A DNA stretch of 12,140 nt, taken from JAXHUH01 sp034211175. Lineage in GTDB: Bacteria; Actinomycetota; Acidimicrobiia; Acidimicrobiales; CAIXPF01. Positions 6,438-12,124 of the stretch are shown here, in pieces. Position 1 is the stretch's first letter. Every line of letters begins with the position of its first letter. The notes beneath the pieces were generated by a model, which ran no database searches, was not told the DNA's origin, and saw only the letters and a program-made list of their open reading frames with translations. The stretch covers positions 1-12,140 of the forward strand of contig JAXHUH010000238.1 in assembly GCA_034211175.1 (NCBI GenBank). The letters are read 5' to 3'. The position numbers and the translations under genes are program-made.

Positions 6438-6950
6438 TCAGCGCCCGCTGTCGTGGACGGTCTCGAACAGGCGGCCGTCCGCGAGATGGGCCACGCAGGA
6501 GATGTCGCGGTCGTCGGCCCGCTCCCACGTGCGCTCCGTCGGGGCCAGGAAGCGCAGCTCGAGCTCGGACAGCAGGAAGTGGCTGCCGACGTAGCCCTCG
6601 AACACGTCGATGCAGCGCACCCGGGCGGTCCGCTCGACGACGGACTCGCCGGGAAACTCACCACCCGACAGCGTCACGATCCCGACGACCTCGCTGTCGT
6701 GGGCCGACGAGCACGGCACGGCCTCGACCTGCGCGCTCTCGGCCGTGGCGCCGTCGAAGCAGTCGCCGACGAGGAGGTCGATCGCGGCCAGGCGGCCCGG
6801 CGCGATGACCGATCCCCGATCGTCGCGGACCGTCTCGTCGACCAGCCCGTCGCCACCGCACGAGAGCGTCACCCCGGCCGCCGAGGTCATGAGCGCCAGC
6901 CCCACGAGTGCCCCACGGACGCGGGTTCGGACGCTCAGTGGGCCGGGCAC
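6438..6950 (-). CDS. Septum_form-like secreted protein, paralogue 1
   Basis: 170 residues from GTG at 6950. Basic N-terminus (VRTRVRG), hydrophobic stretch 12-30 and Cys31 (TLSCGG), an imperfect lipobox, suggest a membrane-anchored or secreted protein. The body matches the actinobacterial Septum_form type (PF13845; function poorly known): VGDCF (61-65), VPCSSAHDSEVVGI (78-91), EFPGES, RCIDVFEGYVG (112-122), LAPTERTW (135-142) and DDRDISCVA (146-154). Cysteines 64, 80, 113 and 152 probably form two disulfides outside the membrane. It is clearly related to the next gene (7072-7578). Start choice: TACCCT lies exactly 7 bases before this GTG, as in the paralogue, indicating a leaderless transcript; the longer reading frame has no support. 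The family name does not prove a role in septation. Confidence 0.78.
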   Translation of the reverse strand: MPGPLSVRTRVRGALVGLALMTSAAGVTLSCGGDGLVDETVRDDRGSVIAPGRLAAIDLLVGDCFDGATAESAQVEAVPCSSAHDSEVVGIVTLSGGEFPGESVVERTARVRCIDVFEGYVGSHFLLSELELRFLAPTERTWERADDRDISCVAHLADGRLFETVHDSGR

Positions 6951-6957
6951 CGACCGG

Positions 6958-6963
6958 AGGGTA
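6958..6963 (-). promoter_or_regulatory. -10 element TACCCT, leaderless start of paralogue 1
   Basis: TACCCT on the minus strand fits the actinobacterial -10 pattern TAnnnT. It is followed by 7 bases (CCGGTCG) and then the GTG at 6950, placing transcription start at or next to the first codon. The same hexamer and spacing precede the paralogue at 7578. Confidence 0.55.
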
Positions 6964-7071
6964 GCGACGCGGAGCGGGACTGCCTCGGCCCGCCGCGCTG
7001 ATCGACCGTCGCCCGTTCCGGCGCCCCTGGCACCGCCCGCGCCGCGCCCCACGGCGGCCCCGTCGTCGTGC

Positions 7072-7578
7072 TCAGCGGGCGGCGCCCTGCACCGATCCGG
7101 TGAGCTGGCCGTCCTGCTCGACCGCGATGCACACGATCTCGCGGTCGTCGAAGTCGGTCCACGTCTCCTCGGTCGGCACGAGCGTCTCGTAGAAGATCTC
7201 CGAGCTCTCGTACGCGACGCCGACGTAGGCCTCGAACTCGGTGACGCAGACGTCGTCCGCCTCCTGCTGGAGCGCGGACCGGCCGGGGAACTCCTCGGCC
7301 GTCGAGTCGATCAGGCCGAACACCTCGCCGTCGTGGGGCTCGTCGCACGGCACGCCGGTCAGCTGGCTCACGCCCTCACCGGTCTCGGAGGGCTGGTTGA
7401 CGCAGTCCCCGACATTGAGGGCGAACACGCCGAGATCCCCCTCCTCGGTGATGTCGCCGCTCTCGTCCCGCTCGGTCGCGTCCTGCTCGGCCACGCTCGT
7501 GCACGCGGCCACCAGGAGCGCCGCGATCCCGCCGACCGCCAGGCACGACCGGCGCATCCGCCGATTTGTCGCACGCAT
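7072..7578 (-). CDS. Septum_form-like lipoprotein, paralogue 2
   Basis: 168 residues from ATG at 7578. Signal peptide with MRATNRRMRR, hydrophobic core 12-25 and a good lipobox VAAC with Cys26, so a lipoprotein tethered to the outer face of the membrane. An acidic linker (30-48) leads into the Septum_form-like domain: NVGDCVNQP (55-63), VPCDEPHDGEVFGLI (76-90), EEFPGRS, DVCVTEFEAYVGVAY (109-123), VPTEETW (134-140), DDREIVCIAV (144-153). Cysteines 59, 78, 111 and 150 match those of the neighbouring paralogue; the last two intervals (33 and 39 residues) are identical. In known members the Cys and HDxEV regions are the most conserved parts, but the biochemical role is not established. The start is supported by TACCCT 7 bases upstream; Met8 at 7557 is the alternative. 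It lies 121 bases before its paralogue on the same strand. Confidence 0.85.
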   Translation of the reverse strand: MRATNRRMRRSCLAVGGIAALLVAACTSVAEQDATERDESGDITEEGDLGVFALNVGDCVNQPSETGEGVSQLTGVPCDEPHDGEVFGLIDSTAEEFPGRSALQQEADDVCVTEFEAYVGVAYESSEIFYETLVPTEETWTDFDDREIVCIAVEQDGQLTGSVQGAAR

Positions 7579-7585
7579 GCCGGTG

Positions 7586-7591
7586 AGGGTA
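7586..7591 (-). promoter_or_regulatory. -10 element TACCCT, leaderless start of paralogue 2
   Basis: Minus-strand TACCCT is followed by CACCGGC (7 bases) and the ATG at 7578. Fits TAnnnT and predicts a leaderless mRNA; there is no Shine-Dalgarno in this gap. Confidence 0.55.
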
Positions 7592-7746
7592 ACCGGACCA
7601 CTCCGACATCGGTCCGGGCGACGTCGGGACGCCTCGAAACGGCGCGCGTCTCCCCCGGATCGGGGACCGGCGGCGAGAACGGTGCCACTCGTCAGACTTG
7701 GGTGAATCCGAACGAGGGATGCGCCGATACCTGAGACGGAACGATG

Positions 7747-7764
7747 CCTCACCCCTGAGGAAGG
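7747..7764 (+). promoter_or_regulatory. Strong ribosome binding site within a small hairpin, SDR gene
   Basis: GAGGAAGG (7757-7764) lies 5 bases before the ATG at 7770 and fixes the start. CCTCA (7747-7751) can pair perfectly with TGAGG (7756-7760) around a CCCC loop, masking the first half of the Shine-Dalgarno. The rest of the 191-base divergent gap 7579-7769 shows no clear -35/-10 pair for the SDR gene. Confidence 0.6.
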
Positions 7765-7769
7765 CCTGC

Positions 7770-8645
7770 ATGCGAATCGTGGTCGTCGGTGCGGACGGGT
7801 TCGTCGGAGCGAACCTGGCAGATCATCTCCTCCGGCACACCCCCCACGACCTGGTCACGGTCGGCGCGGGCGGGCGGACGCACCGGATCGCCCCGAGCGG
7901 CCGGCGACGGCTCGTGGAGGTCGCCGAGCCGACCGAGCACCCGCTGTTCGAGCGCTGCGACGCCGTCGTCGACCTGGTCGGCCCGGTCCACGGCCGCGAC
8001 GGCGGCACCGGCTGGGCGCAGGAGCACCGGCGCGCCGCACACGCCGCCCGGGTGATCGACCGGTGCACGGCGGCCGGCGCCCACCTCGTCCGGCGCGTCG
8101 ACGCGGGACGCCCGCTCCACGCGGTCGACGAGGACCACCCCACGACGTGGGTCCGCACGTTCGACGTCGTCGGGCCCCGGCTCGACCGGCTCGACCAGGG
8201 CGCGACCGCTGGCGCCCGGGTCGTGGCCGAGCTGATCGCCGCGCTGCTCACGTCACGGCCGATGCAGCTCGTCGACGGCGGCCACCAGCGCCGCAGCCCC
8301 ACCCACGTGGCCGACGCGTGCCGAGCCATCGTGGCGCTGCTCGTGACCGGGGCGCCGGGCCCGGGACCGATCGACATCGGCAACCCGGGCAACGACACGA
8401 CGATCCGCGAGGTCGCCGTGCTGCTGCGGGACCTGTGGACCGAGCTGACCGGGCGGACCCCGGCCGCCGGCATCCTCGACGTCACCGGCGGCGACGACCG
8501 CGCGTTCGGTGATCACGCCCGGATGCTGCCCGACACCTCACGGCTCGACGAGCTCGGGTGGGCGCCCCGGTCGGACCTGGAGACGACGATGCGCGACACG
8601 CTGGCGTCGTACCTGCGCCCGACGCCGCTGGCCGTCGCCGGCTGA
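7770..8645 (+). CDS. ArnA/UXS-like NAD-binding SDR lacking the catalytic Tyr-Lys segment
   Basis: 291 residues of the extended short-chain dehydrogenase/epimerase type. The Rossmann motif GADGFVG (7-13) and CDAVVDLVGPV (63-73) fit NAD binding. The C-terminal half closely follows the ArnA/UXS UDP-glucuronate decarboxylase pattern: FDVVGPRLDRLD (131-142), MQLVDGGHQRRSPTHVADA (165-183), IDIGNPGNDTTIREVAVLL (201-219), then an Arg (251) 13 residues before LGWAP. Between them the Ser/Thr-x-x-x-Tyr-Gly strand is replaced by LVRRVDAGR (106-114), and DEDHP (120-124) runs almost directly into WVRTFDVVGPRL, whereas ArnA has about 35 more residues carrying Tyr-x-x-x-Lys. The whole protein has no lysine and one tyrosine (281), so normal SDR catalysis is impossible. 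It could be a nucleotide-sugar or NAD-binding pseudoenzyme, or a product of in-frame decay. The start follows a strong Shine-Dalgarno. No sugar-pathway genes are nearby. Confidence 0.82.
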   Translation: MRIVVVGADGFVGANLADHLLRHTPHDLVTVGAGGRTHRIAPSGRRRLVEVAEPTEHPLFERCDAVVDLVGPVHGRDGGTGWAQEHRRAAHAARVIDRCTAAGAHLVRRVDAGRPLHAVDEDHPTTWVRTFDVVGPRLDRLDQGATAGARVVAELIAALLTSRPMQLVDGGHQRRSPTHVADACRAIVALLVTGAPGPGPIDIGNPGNDTTIREVAVLLRDLWTELTGRTPAAGILDVTGGDDRAFGDHARMLPDTSRLDELGWAPRSDLETTMRDTLASYLRPTPLAVAG

Positions 8646-8662
8646 GCGGTCACACGGTCGCC

Positions 8663-8824
8663 GATCATCCACGCCAGTTCGGGGTCAGGGCCGTTCTGGC
8701 GTGGTTCTCTGCTCTGCGCGCCGTCGATCTTCCACGCCAGTTCGGGGTCGAGATCGTTCTGGCGTGGTTCTCTGCTCTGCGCGCCGTCGATCTTCCACGC
8801 CAGTTCGGGGTGAGTGGGGCGTGG
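8663..8824. repeat. 63-bp tandem repeat, 2.4 copies, hairpin in each unit
   Basis: Three starts of GATC(A/T)TCCACGCCAGTTCG lie exactly 63 bases apart (8663, 8726, 8789). Units 1 and 2 contain a perfect 9-bp inverted repeat, CCACGCCAG and CTGGCGTGG, with an 18-base loop (8669-8677/8696-8704 and 8732-8740/8759-8767). The linker TTCTCTGCTCTGCGCGCCGT is shared. Units 1 and 2 differ mainly in 5 loop bases (AGGGC versus GAGAT). Unit 3 diverges after GGGGT but still has CCACGCC (8795-8801) facing GGCGTGG (8818-8824). The array fills the start of the gap between two convergent genes, so it could act as a bidirectional terminator or be a REP-like dispersed element. Bases 8825-8917 hold nothing else that I can support. 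Confidence 0.85.
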
Positions 8825-8917
8825 CGGGGGTCGTCGGTGGGGCGGCGACGGCGCCCGCCGACCGGCCCCGACGCGGCGGCGCCACGCCGGGCCCGTGCGA
8901 CCCCGACGAACGGGTCG

Positions 8918-9373
8918 TCAGGCGGAGCGGCGGCGGCGGAACACGCGGGTCACGCCGGCCTCGTCGACCTCGTCCTCGGGACGGTCGAGCGAGACGAACG
9001 CGTCCCAGGCCGCGACCGCTCCCGGGTCGAGCTCGCCGATCCCCTCGCCCGTGTCCCCGGCGCGGAGCTGCTCGGTCCGGCGGGCGACCAGCTCGACGAC
9101 CGCCCCGTCGGCTGCGTCCTCGGCTCCCGCGGTGCCGTCGAGCGCCTCGATGGCGCGGTCGAGGGCCTCGCGGTGTGAGACCGGGCCGGCGCCGTCGGCG
9201 TCGCGCACGACCGCGGTCCACGCGTCGCCGTCCCAGTACCGCTGACCGCCACCGCACGGGTCGTGGTACCAGCCGGCCGGGGTCGGCGGCGGGCCGTCCG
9301 CGCCGGGCGCCGGCGGGTACCAGTTCCCGTCCGTCGCCAGCCACCATCCACTGTCGATCGGGCGATCGGTCAT
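8918..9373 (-). CDS. DUF2510-domain protein
   Basis: 151 residues. Two Trp-rich motifs stand at the front: GWWLATDGNWYPP (9-21), a form often seen at actinobacterial N-termini, and the DUF2510 motif GWYHDPCGGGQRYWDGDAWT (34-53). DUF2510 is a small domain of unknown function usually found at the ends of actinobacterial membrane or secreted proteins. After it come a predicted helical, acidic region (66-137) without a membrane segment or signal peptide, and a basic end (RVFRRRRSA). Here the domain is coupled to a soluble tail, so a protein-binding role is plausible but unproven. Start: GTG at 9376 and ATG at 9373 are adjacent; ATG is chosen because GGGAG then sits at a 6-base spacing, rather than 3 for GTG. 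Transcribed toward the 63-bp repeat. Confidence 0.8.
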   Translation of the reverse strand: MTDRPIDSGWWLATDGNWYPPAPGADGPPPTPAGWYHDPCGGGQRYWDGDAWTAVVRDADGAGPVSHREALDRAIEALDGTAGAEDAADGAVVELVARRTEQLRAGDTGEGIGELDPGAVAAWDAFVSLDRPEDEVDEAGVTRVFRRRRSA

Positions 9374-9379
9374 CACGCG

Positions 9380-9384
9380 CTCCC
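9380..9384 (-). promoter_or_regulatory. Ribosome binding site of the DUF2510 gene
   Basis: Minus-strand GGGAG ends 6 bases before the ATG at 9373 and favours it over the neighbouring GTG at 9376. Confidence 0.6.
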
Positions 9385-9501
9385 GTTCGTCGAGGTCTCC
9401 CCCTCTTCACTCGGGTGATCGACGCCGAGAGCTGAGACGGAATCACGTTCGCACGTCACGAAATCGTCGCAAACGGTCGCGAAACCGGCAGACTCCCTGT
9501 G

Positions 9502-9546
9502 TGGGCCCCGGGCGGAAGGGGGAAGACCCCCATGTCCCGGGGGCCA
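9502..9546. promoter_or_regulatory. Nested GC hairpin in divergent spacer
   Basis: TGGGCCCCGGG (9502-9512) pairs with CCCGGGGGCCA (9536-9546) at 10 of 11 positions (one G-G mismatch), and an inner stem GGGGG (9518-9522) with CCCCC (9527-9531) closes on AAGA. It lies 60 bases before the start of the 52-residue gene, within the 233-base spacer between divergent genes. If transcription starts upstream it would be a leader structure. TACGGT at 9555-9560 fits TAnnnT, however, and would start the mRNA after the hairpin. Confidence 0.5.
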
Positions 9547-9593
9547 CCACTCCGTACGGTCGCGAGGTGCCGACGGAGGGGTCGGCGGGGTCG

Positions 9594-9599
9594 AAGGAG
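9594..9599 (+). promoter_or_regulatory. Ribosome binding site AAGGAG of the 52-residue gene
   Basis: AAGGAG lies 7 bases before the ATG at 9607, close to ideal, and selects this start over upstream in-frame codons. Confidence 0.75.
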
Positions 9600-9606
9600 C
9601 AACTCG

Positions 9607-9765
9607 ATGAACGCGAAGACGAACGCCCTGGTGTACGAGCTCGGCAGCCTGCGGGCCCGCCAGCGTCGCAGCCCGCACGGCGACCGCGCCGCCCGCATCC
9701 GGGCGATCGAGGCCGAGCTGGACGCTGTCAACTACCAGTTCCACGCAGCCAGCTCCACCTGGTGA
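9607..9765 (+). CDS. 52-residue helical hypothetical protein
   Basis: Family not recognised. The protein is short, charged and soluble: an N-terminal segment MNAKTNALVYELGSLRARQ, a turn at RRSPHGD, and a second helix-prone segment RAARIRAIEAELDAVNYQF, ending ASSTW. The two segments could form a helical hairpin or short coiled coil; heptad-like placement of L, I, A and V is visible at 27-43. No signal peptide, membrane segment, zinc-binding cysteines or known DNA-binding motif is seen. Being real rather than spurious is supported by the near-perfect Shine-Dalgarno and by protein-like composition unlike the Arg/Pro-rich shadows around it. It stands alone between divergent and convergent genes, with a strong palindrome after the stop, so it is probably its own transcription unit. 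Confidence 0.65.
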   Translation: MNAKTNALVYELGSLRARQRRSPHGDRAARIRAIEAELDAVNYQFHAASSTW

Positions 9766-9770
9766 GCCCG

Positions 9771-9794
9771 CGGCCGGCCCGATCGGGTCGGCCG
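9771..9794. terminator. 24-base palindrome between convergent genes
   Basis: CGGCCGGCCCGATCGGGTCGGCCG is self-complementary over all 24 bases except one G-T pair. It begins 5 bases after the stop of the 52-residue gene and lies between it and the facing DMFase-like gene. The 10-base palindrome CACGTACGTG (9795-9804) follows directly. Likely a bidirectional terminator; no T-run. Confidence 0.5.
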
Positions 9795-9837
9795 CACGTA
9801 CGTGACCGGGCGCGGCGACCCGCACCCGGGAGCCCGT

Positions 9838-12111
9838 TCAGCCCGGCGGAACGAACGGCGCCGGGTCGGCGAAGCGGCGGAGCACGTTGGCCGTGAGGCG
9901 GGCGACATCGGTGGGTGCACGGCCGGCAGCACCACCGCCGTCGTCGCCGGAGCCGGCGCGGGAGCGGGCACCGTGGAGTGCGCCGTACCAGGCGATCGAA
10001 CCGGCGGAGAAGACGGCGCCACCGCCCGGCACCTCGAAGAACACGACGTCGGCACGGACGTCGGGATCGGGCCCGGGGACCTCGGTGGCGTGGAGCTCCT
10101 CCTTCGTCCGCAGCATCTGCGGGCTGTGCTCGTCCGCCGTGGCCACGACCACCGCGTGCCGGGGTGAGCCGAGCGCCCGGTCGTAGCGGTCGATCTCCTG
10201 GCCGGCGGCGCCGCCGCCCACGCCGTCGGCGCCGAAGACGTCTCCCTCCACCCCGTCGAACATCCAGCTCACCCGCGGCTCGTAGGAGGCCGGTGTCCTG
10301 CGGAACGGCGCGGCCCGATCGAAGCCCTGGGCGGCGAACCCGACACCGACGAGCGCGTTCGGCGCACGTCCGAGGCGGCGCCACAGTCCGCCGTACTCGC
10401 CCCCGAGCTCGTGGTACGACTCGCCCGGCTCGGCGATCCACGCCCGGGTGCCGTCCTCGGCGCGACGCACCTCCATCACGCCGGGACGGTCGGCGGCGAA
10501 CGCGACCCGCCAGTAGAAGCCGTTGCCGCCCAGGTACATGAGGCGCCCGCCCCCGCCCAGCCACGCCTCCAGCCCGTCGAGCATGGCCGTCGACCAGTAC
10601 TCGGGGTGGCTCCCGGTGACGAGCACGCGGTAGCCGTCCAGCGCGGCGACGCCCTCGTCGTGGAGGTCCTCGTCGGTCACCACGTCGACGCGGCCGGCGA
10701 CCTTCCCGCGGTTGCGGTCGTCCTCCTCGACCGCGTCGTCGCGGAGCGTGTCCTCGCAGAACGCGGCGAGGTCGGTGTCGGGGGTGAAGCCCCACCCGTC
10801 GGCGCCGGGGCGCACGTTGAGGACGGGCCGGCGGCGCGAGCTGTACATCACGCCGCTGCCGTCGGGGTGGTACTCGTACATGCTCAGCCCGACGCCCGGG
10901 TTGTCGGCGAGCCAGCGCTGCGCGGGACGCAGGCGCGACCGGGCCGGGAAGAAGCTGGTCCCGTCGATGGCCATGCGGTGGTTGGCGTACGCCAGGTAGG
11001 TGGCCGTCGGCACGAGGAACGCCACGTCCGCCTGCTCGGCGCCGGGCGCGGGCCGCACGAACAGCGGGACGCGGTCCTCGGCGCCGGCCCCGGTCCGGAG
11101 CCGCACGGCGTAGATCCCGCTCCGCGCCGTCTCCGGGATCGTCAGCTCGACGTCGACGTCCCAGCGGGCGTCGGTCAGGTCGTCGCGGTGGAAGTGGATG
11201 GCGGCGTAGTGCTCGGGTGCGTCCGACCACCGGTGCACGGTCCCGTCCCAGCGTGAGCCGGTGACGGCCCGGGCCGGTGACTGGACGGTGGTGCCCGCCA
11301 GCCCGTGGGGACCGGTGTCGATCACGTCGGTCGTGCCGATCCCCTGCGCCAGGTCCCACGCCGCCTCGACGATCCGGCCGTCCGCGGTCTCGACCGCGAG
11401 TCGGGGGGACTCGATCCGCCCGTCGAGGTGCCAGGTGGTGGCGCCGTCGCCGTCGGACACCGCGGCCAGGAGCAGGTCGGCGTCGGAGGCGCCGAGCAGT
11501 GCCGGCTCGGCCAGGGTGCGGGCCGAGCGGACCGGGGCGACCGGATCGAAGCCACCGGTCGCCACCGGCAGGGGCGTGGCCGCGAGGCGCAGCTCACCGT
11601 TGGTGCCGTCGTAGGCGGCCGACAGGCGGCACCAGTCCCCACCGACGAGCGGGTCGTCGGTGGACAGCGTGGCCGTGCGGCGACCGTCGCCCACCCACAG
11701 GGTCGGCCGCCCGCTGTCGTCGAGCCCGAGCGCGAACCCGTTGCCGGCTGCTGCGTCCCAGCGGGCGACGACGGCCTGGGGGACGCCGGCATCGGGGGTC
11801 GTGGGCCGGACGACGACGTCGATCGACACCGACCCGAGGCGGCCGGCGAGTGGGGGAACGGGGATCCGGGCGTGACTGCCCGGCGACAGCGACCGGGGAT
11901 GACCGTCGAAGGTGACCGGCAGGCCGTCGACCGCGATCTCGTGCTCCTCGAAGCCCCGGCCGTGGCGCGAGTCGTCGCCGCAGACCAGCCGCACGAGGTC
12001 CGCGGTGACGGGACCGCCGTCGGTGCAGCTCGTCATGACCGCCACGCGCCCGCCGGCGCGCACGCTCCAGGTGTCGCAGTAGCCGACGACGGCCAGGGTC
12101 TCCTCGCTCAT
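9838..12111 (-). CDS. N,N-dimethylformamidase large-subunit-like protein
   Basis: 757 residues, close to the about 760 of the large (beta) subunit of N,N-dimethylformamidase, an iron amidohydrolase that splits dimethylformamide to dimethylamine and formate. Residues about 92-250 form a LamG/concanavalin-like domain (SIDVVVRPTT, GNGFALGLDDSGRPTLWVGD, WCRLSAAYDG). Residues about 360-750 are the DMFA2_C-type catalytic region (PF20254): ATYLAYANHRM (370-380), MYEYHPDGSGVMYSSRRRPVL (411-431), VLVTGSHPEYWS (496-507), GGRLMYLGGNGFYW (521-534) and GAVFSAGSIAWYGALH (698-713). Glu504 in HPEY is the likely glutamate iron ligand, and Tyr372/375, 412/414 or 423 candidates for the two tyrosines of the known 2-Tyr/1-Glu site. 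No signal peptide, so cytoplasmic. The natural substrate is unknown and need not be DMF. ATG at 12111 is preceded by TACCAA at a 7-base spacing; a further upstream start is possible because the frame stays open to the window edge. Confidence 0.85.
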   Translation of the reverse strand: MSEETLAVVGYCDTWSVRAGGRVAVMTSCTDGGPVTADLVRLVCGDDSRHGRGFEEHEIAVDGLPVTFDGHPRSLSPGSHARIPVPPLAGRLGSVSIDVVVRPTTPDAGVPQAVVARWDAAAGNGFALGLDDSGRPTLWVGDGRRTATLSTDDPLVGGDWCRLSAAYDGTNGELRLAATPLPVATGGFDPVAPVRSARTLAEPALLGASDADLLLAAVSDGDGATTWHLDGRIESPRLAVETADGRIVEAAWDLAQGIGTTDVIDTGPHGLAGTTVQSPARAVTGSRWDGTVHRWSDAPEHYAAIHFHRDDLTDARWDVDVELTIPETARSGIYAVRLRTGAGAEDRVPLFVRPAPGAEQADVAFLVPTATYLAYANHRMAIDGTSFFPARSRLRPAQRWLADNPGVGLSMYEYHPDGSGVMYSSRRRPVLNVRPGADGWGFTPDTDLAAFCEDTLRDDAVEEDDRNRGKVAGRVDVVTDEDLHDEGVAALDGYRVLVTGSHPEYWSTAMLDGLEAWLGGGGRLMYLGGNGFYWRVAFAADRPGVMEVRRAEDGTRAWIAEPGESYHELGGEYGGLWRRLGRAPNALVGVGFAAQGFDRAAPFRRTPASYEPRVSWMFDGVEGDVFGADGVGGGAAGQEIDRYDRALGSPRHAVVVATADEHSPQMLRTKEELHATEVPGPDPDVRADVVFFEVPGGGAVFSAGSIAWYGALHGARSRAGSGDDGGGAAGRAPTDVARLTANVLRRFADPAPFVPPG

Positions 12112-12118
12112 CGCGCCG

Positions 12119-12124
12119 TTGGTA
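12119..12124 (-). promoter_or_regulatory. Possible leaderless -10 (TACCAA) of the DMFase-like gene
   Basis: Minus-strand TACCAA sits 7 bases (CGGCGCG) before the ATG at 12111, the same spacing as the two TACCCT elements upstream of the lipoprotein genes. It misses the final T of TAnnnT, so it is weak. No Shine-Dalgarno is present, which suits a leaderless start. Confidence 0.3.

Noticed and set aside
6951..7052. Longer N-terminus for Septum_form-like paralogue 1
   Set aside because: The added residues are Gly/Arg/Ala-rich and would place a basic low-complexity stretch before the signal peptide; the TACCCT spacing supports GTG 6950.
8663..8824. CRISPR array
   Set aside because: Only 2.4 units, the unit is mostly conserved with just 5 variable bases, there are no spacer-like segments, and no cas gene is nearby.
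8558..9178. Plus-strand frame reading through the 63-bp repeat as a 21-residue repeat protein (RQFGV...AWFSALRAV)
   Set aside because: 63 is a multiple of three, so frames stay open by arithmetic. The frame starts inside the SDR gene in another phase and runs over the DUF2510 gene, with no start signal of its own.
10411..11256. 281-residue plus-strand frame opposite the DMFase-like gene
   Set aside because: Shadow composition (His, Val, Gly, Ala runs) with no domain; the minus strand carries a clear 757-residue protein.
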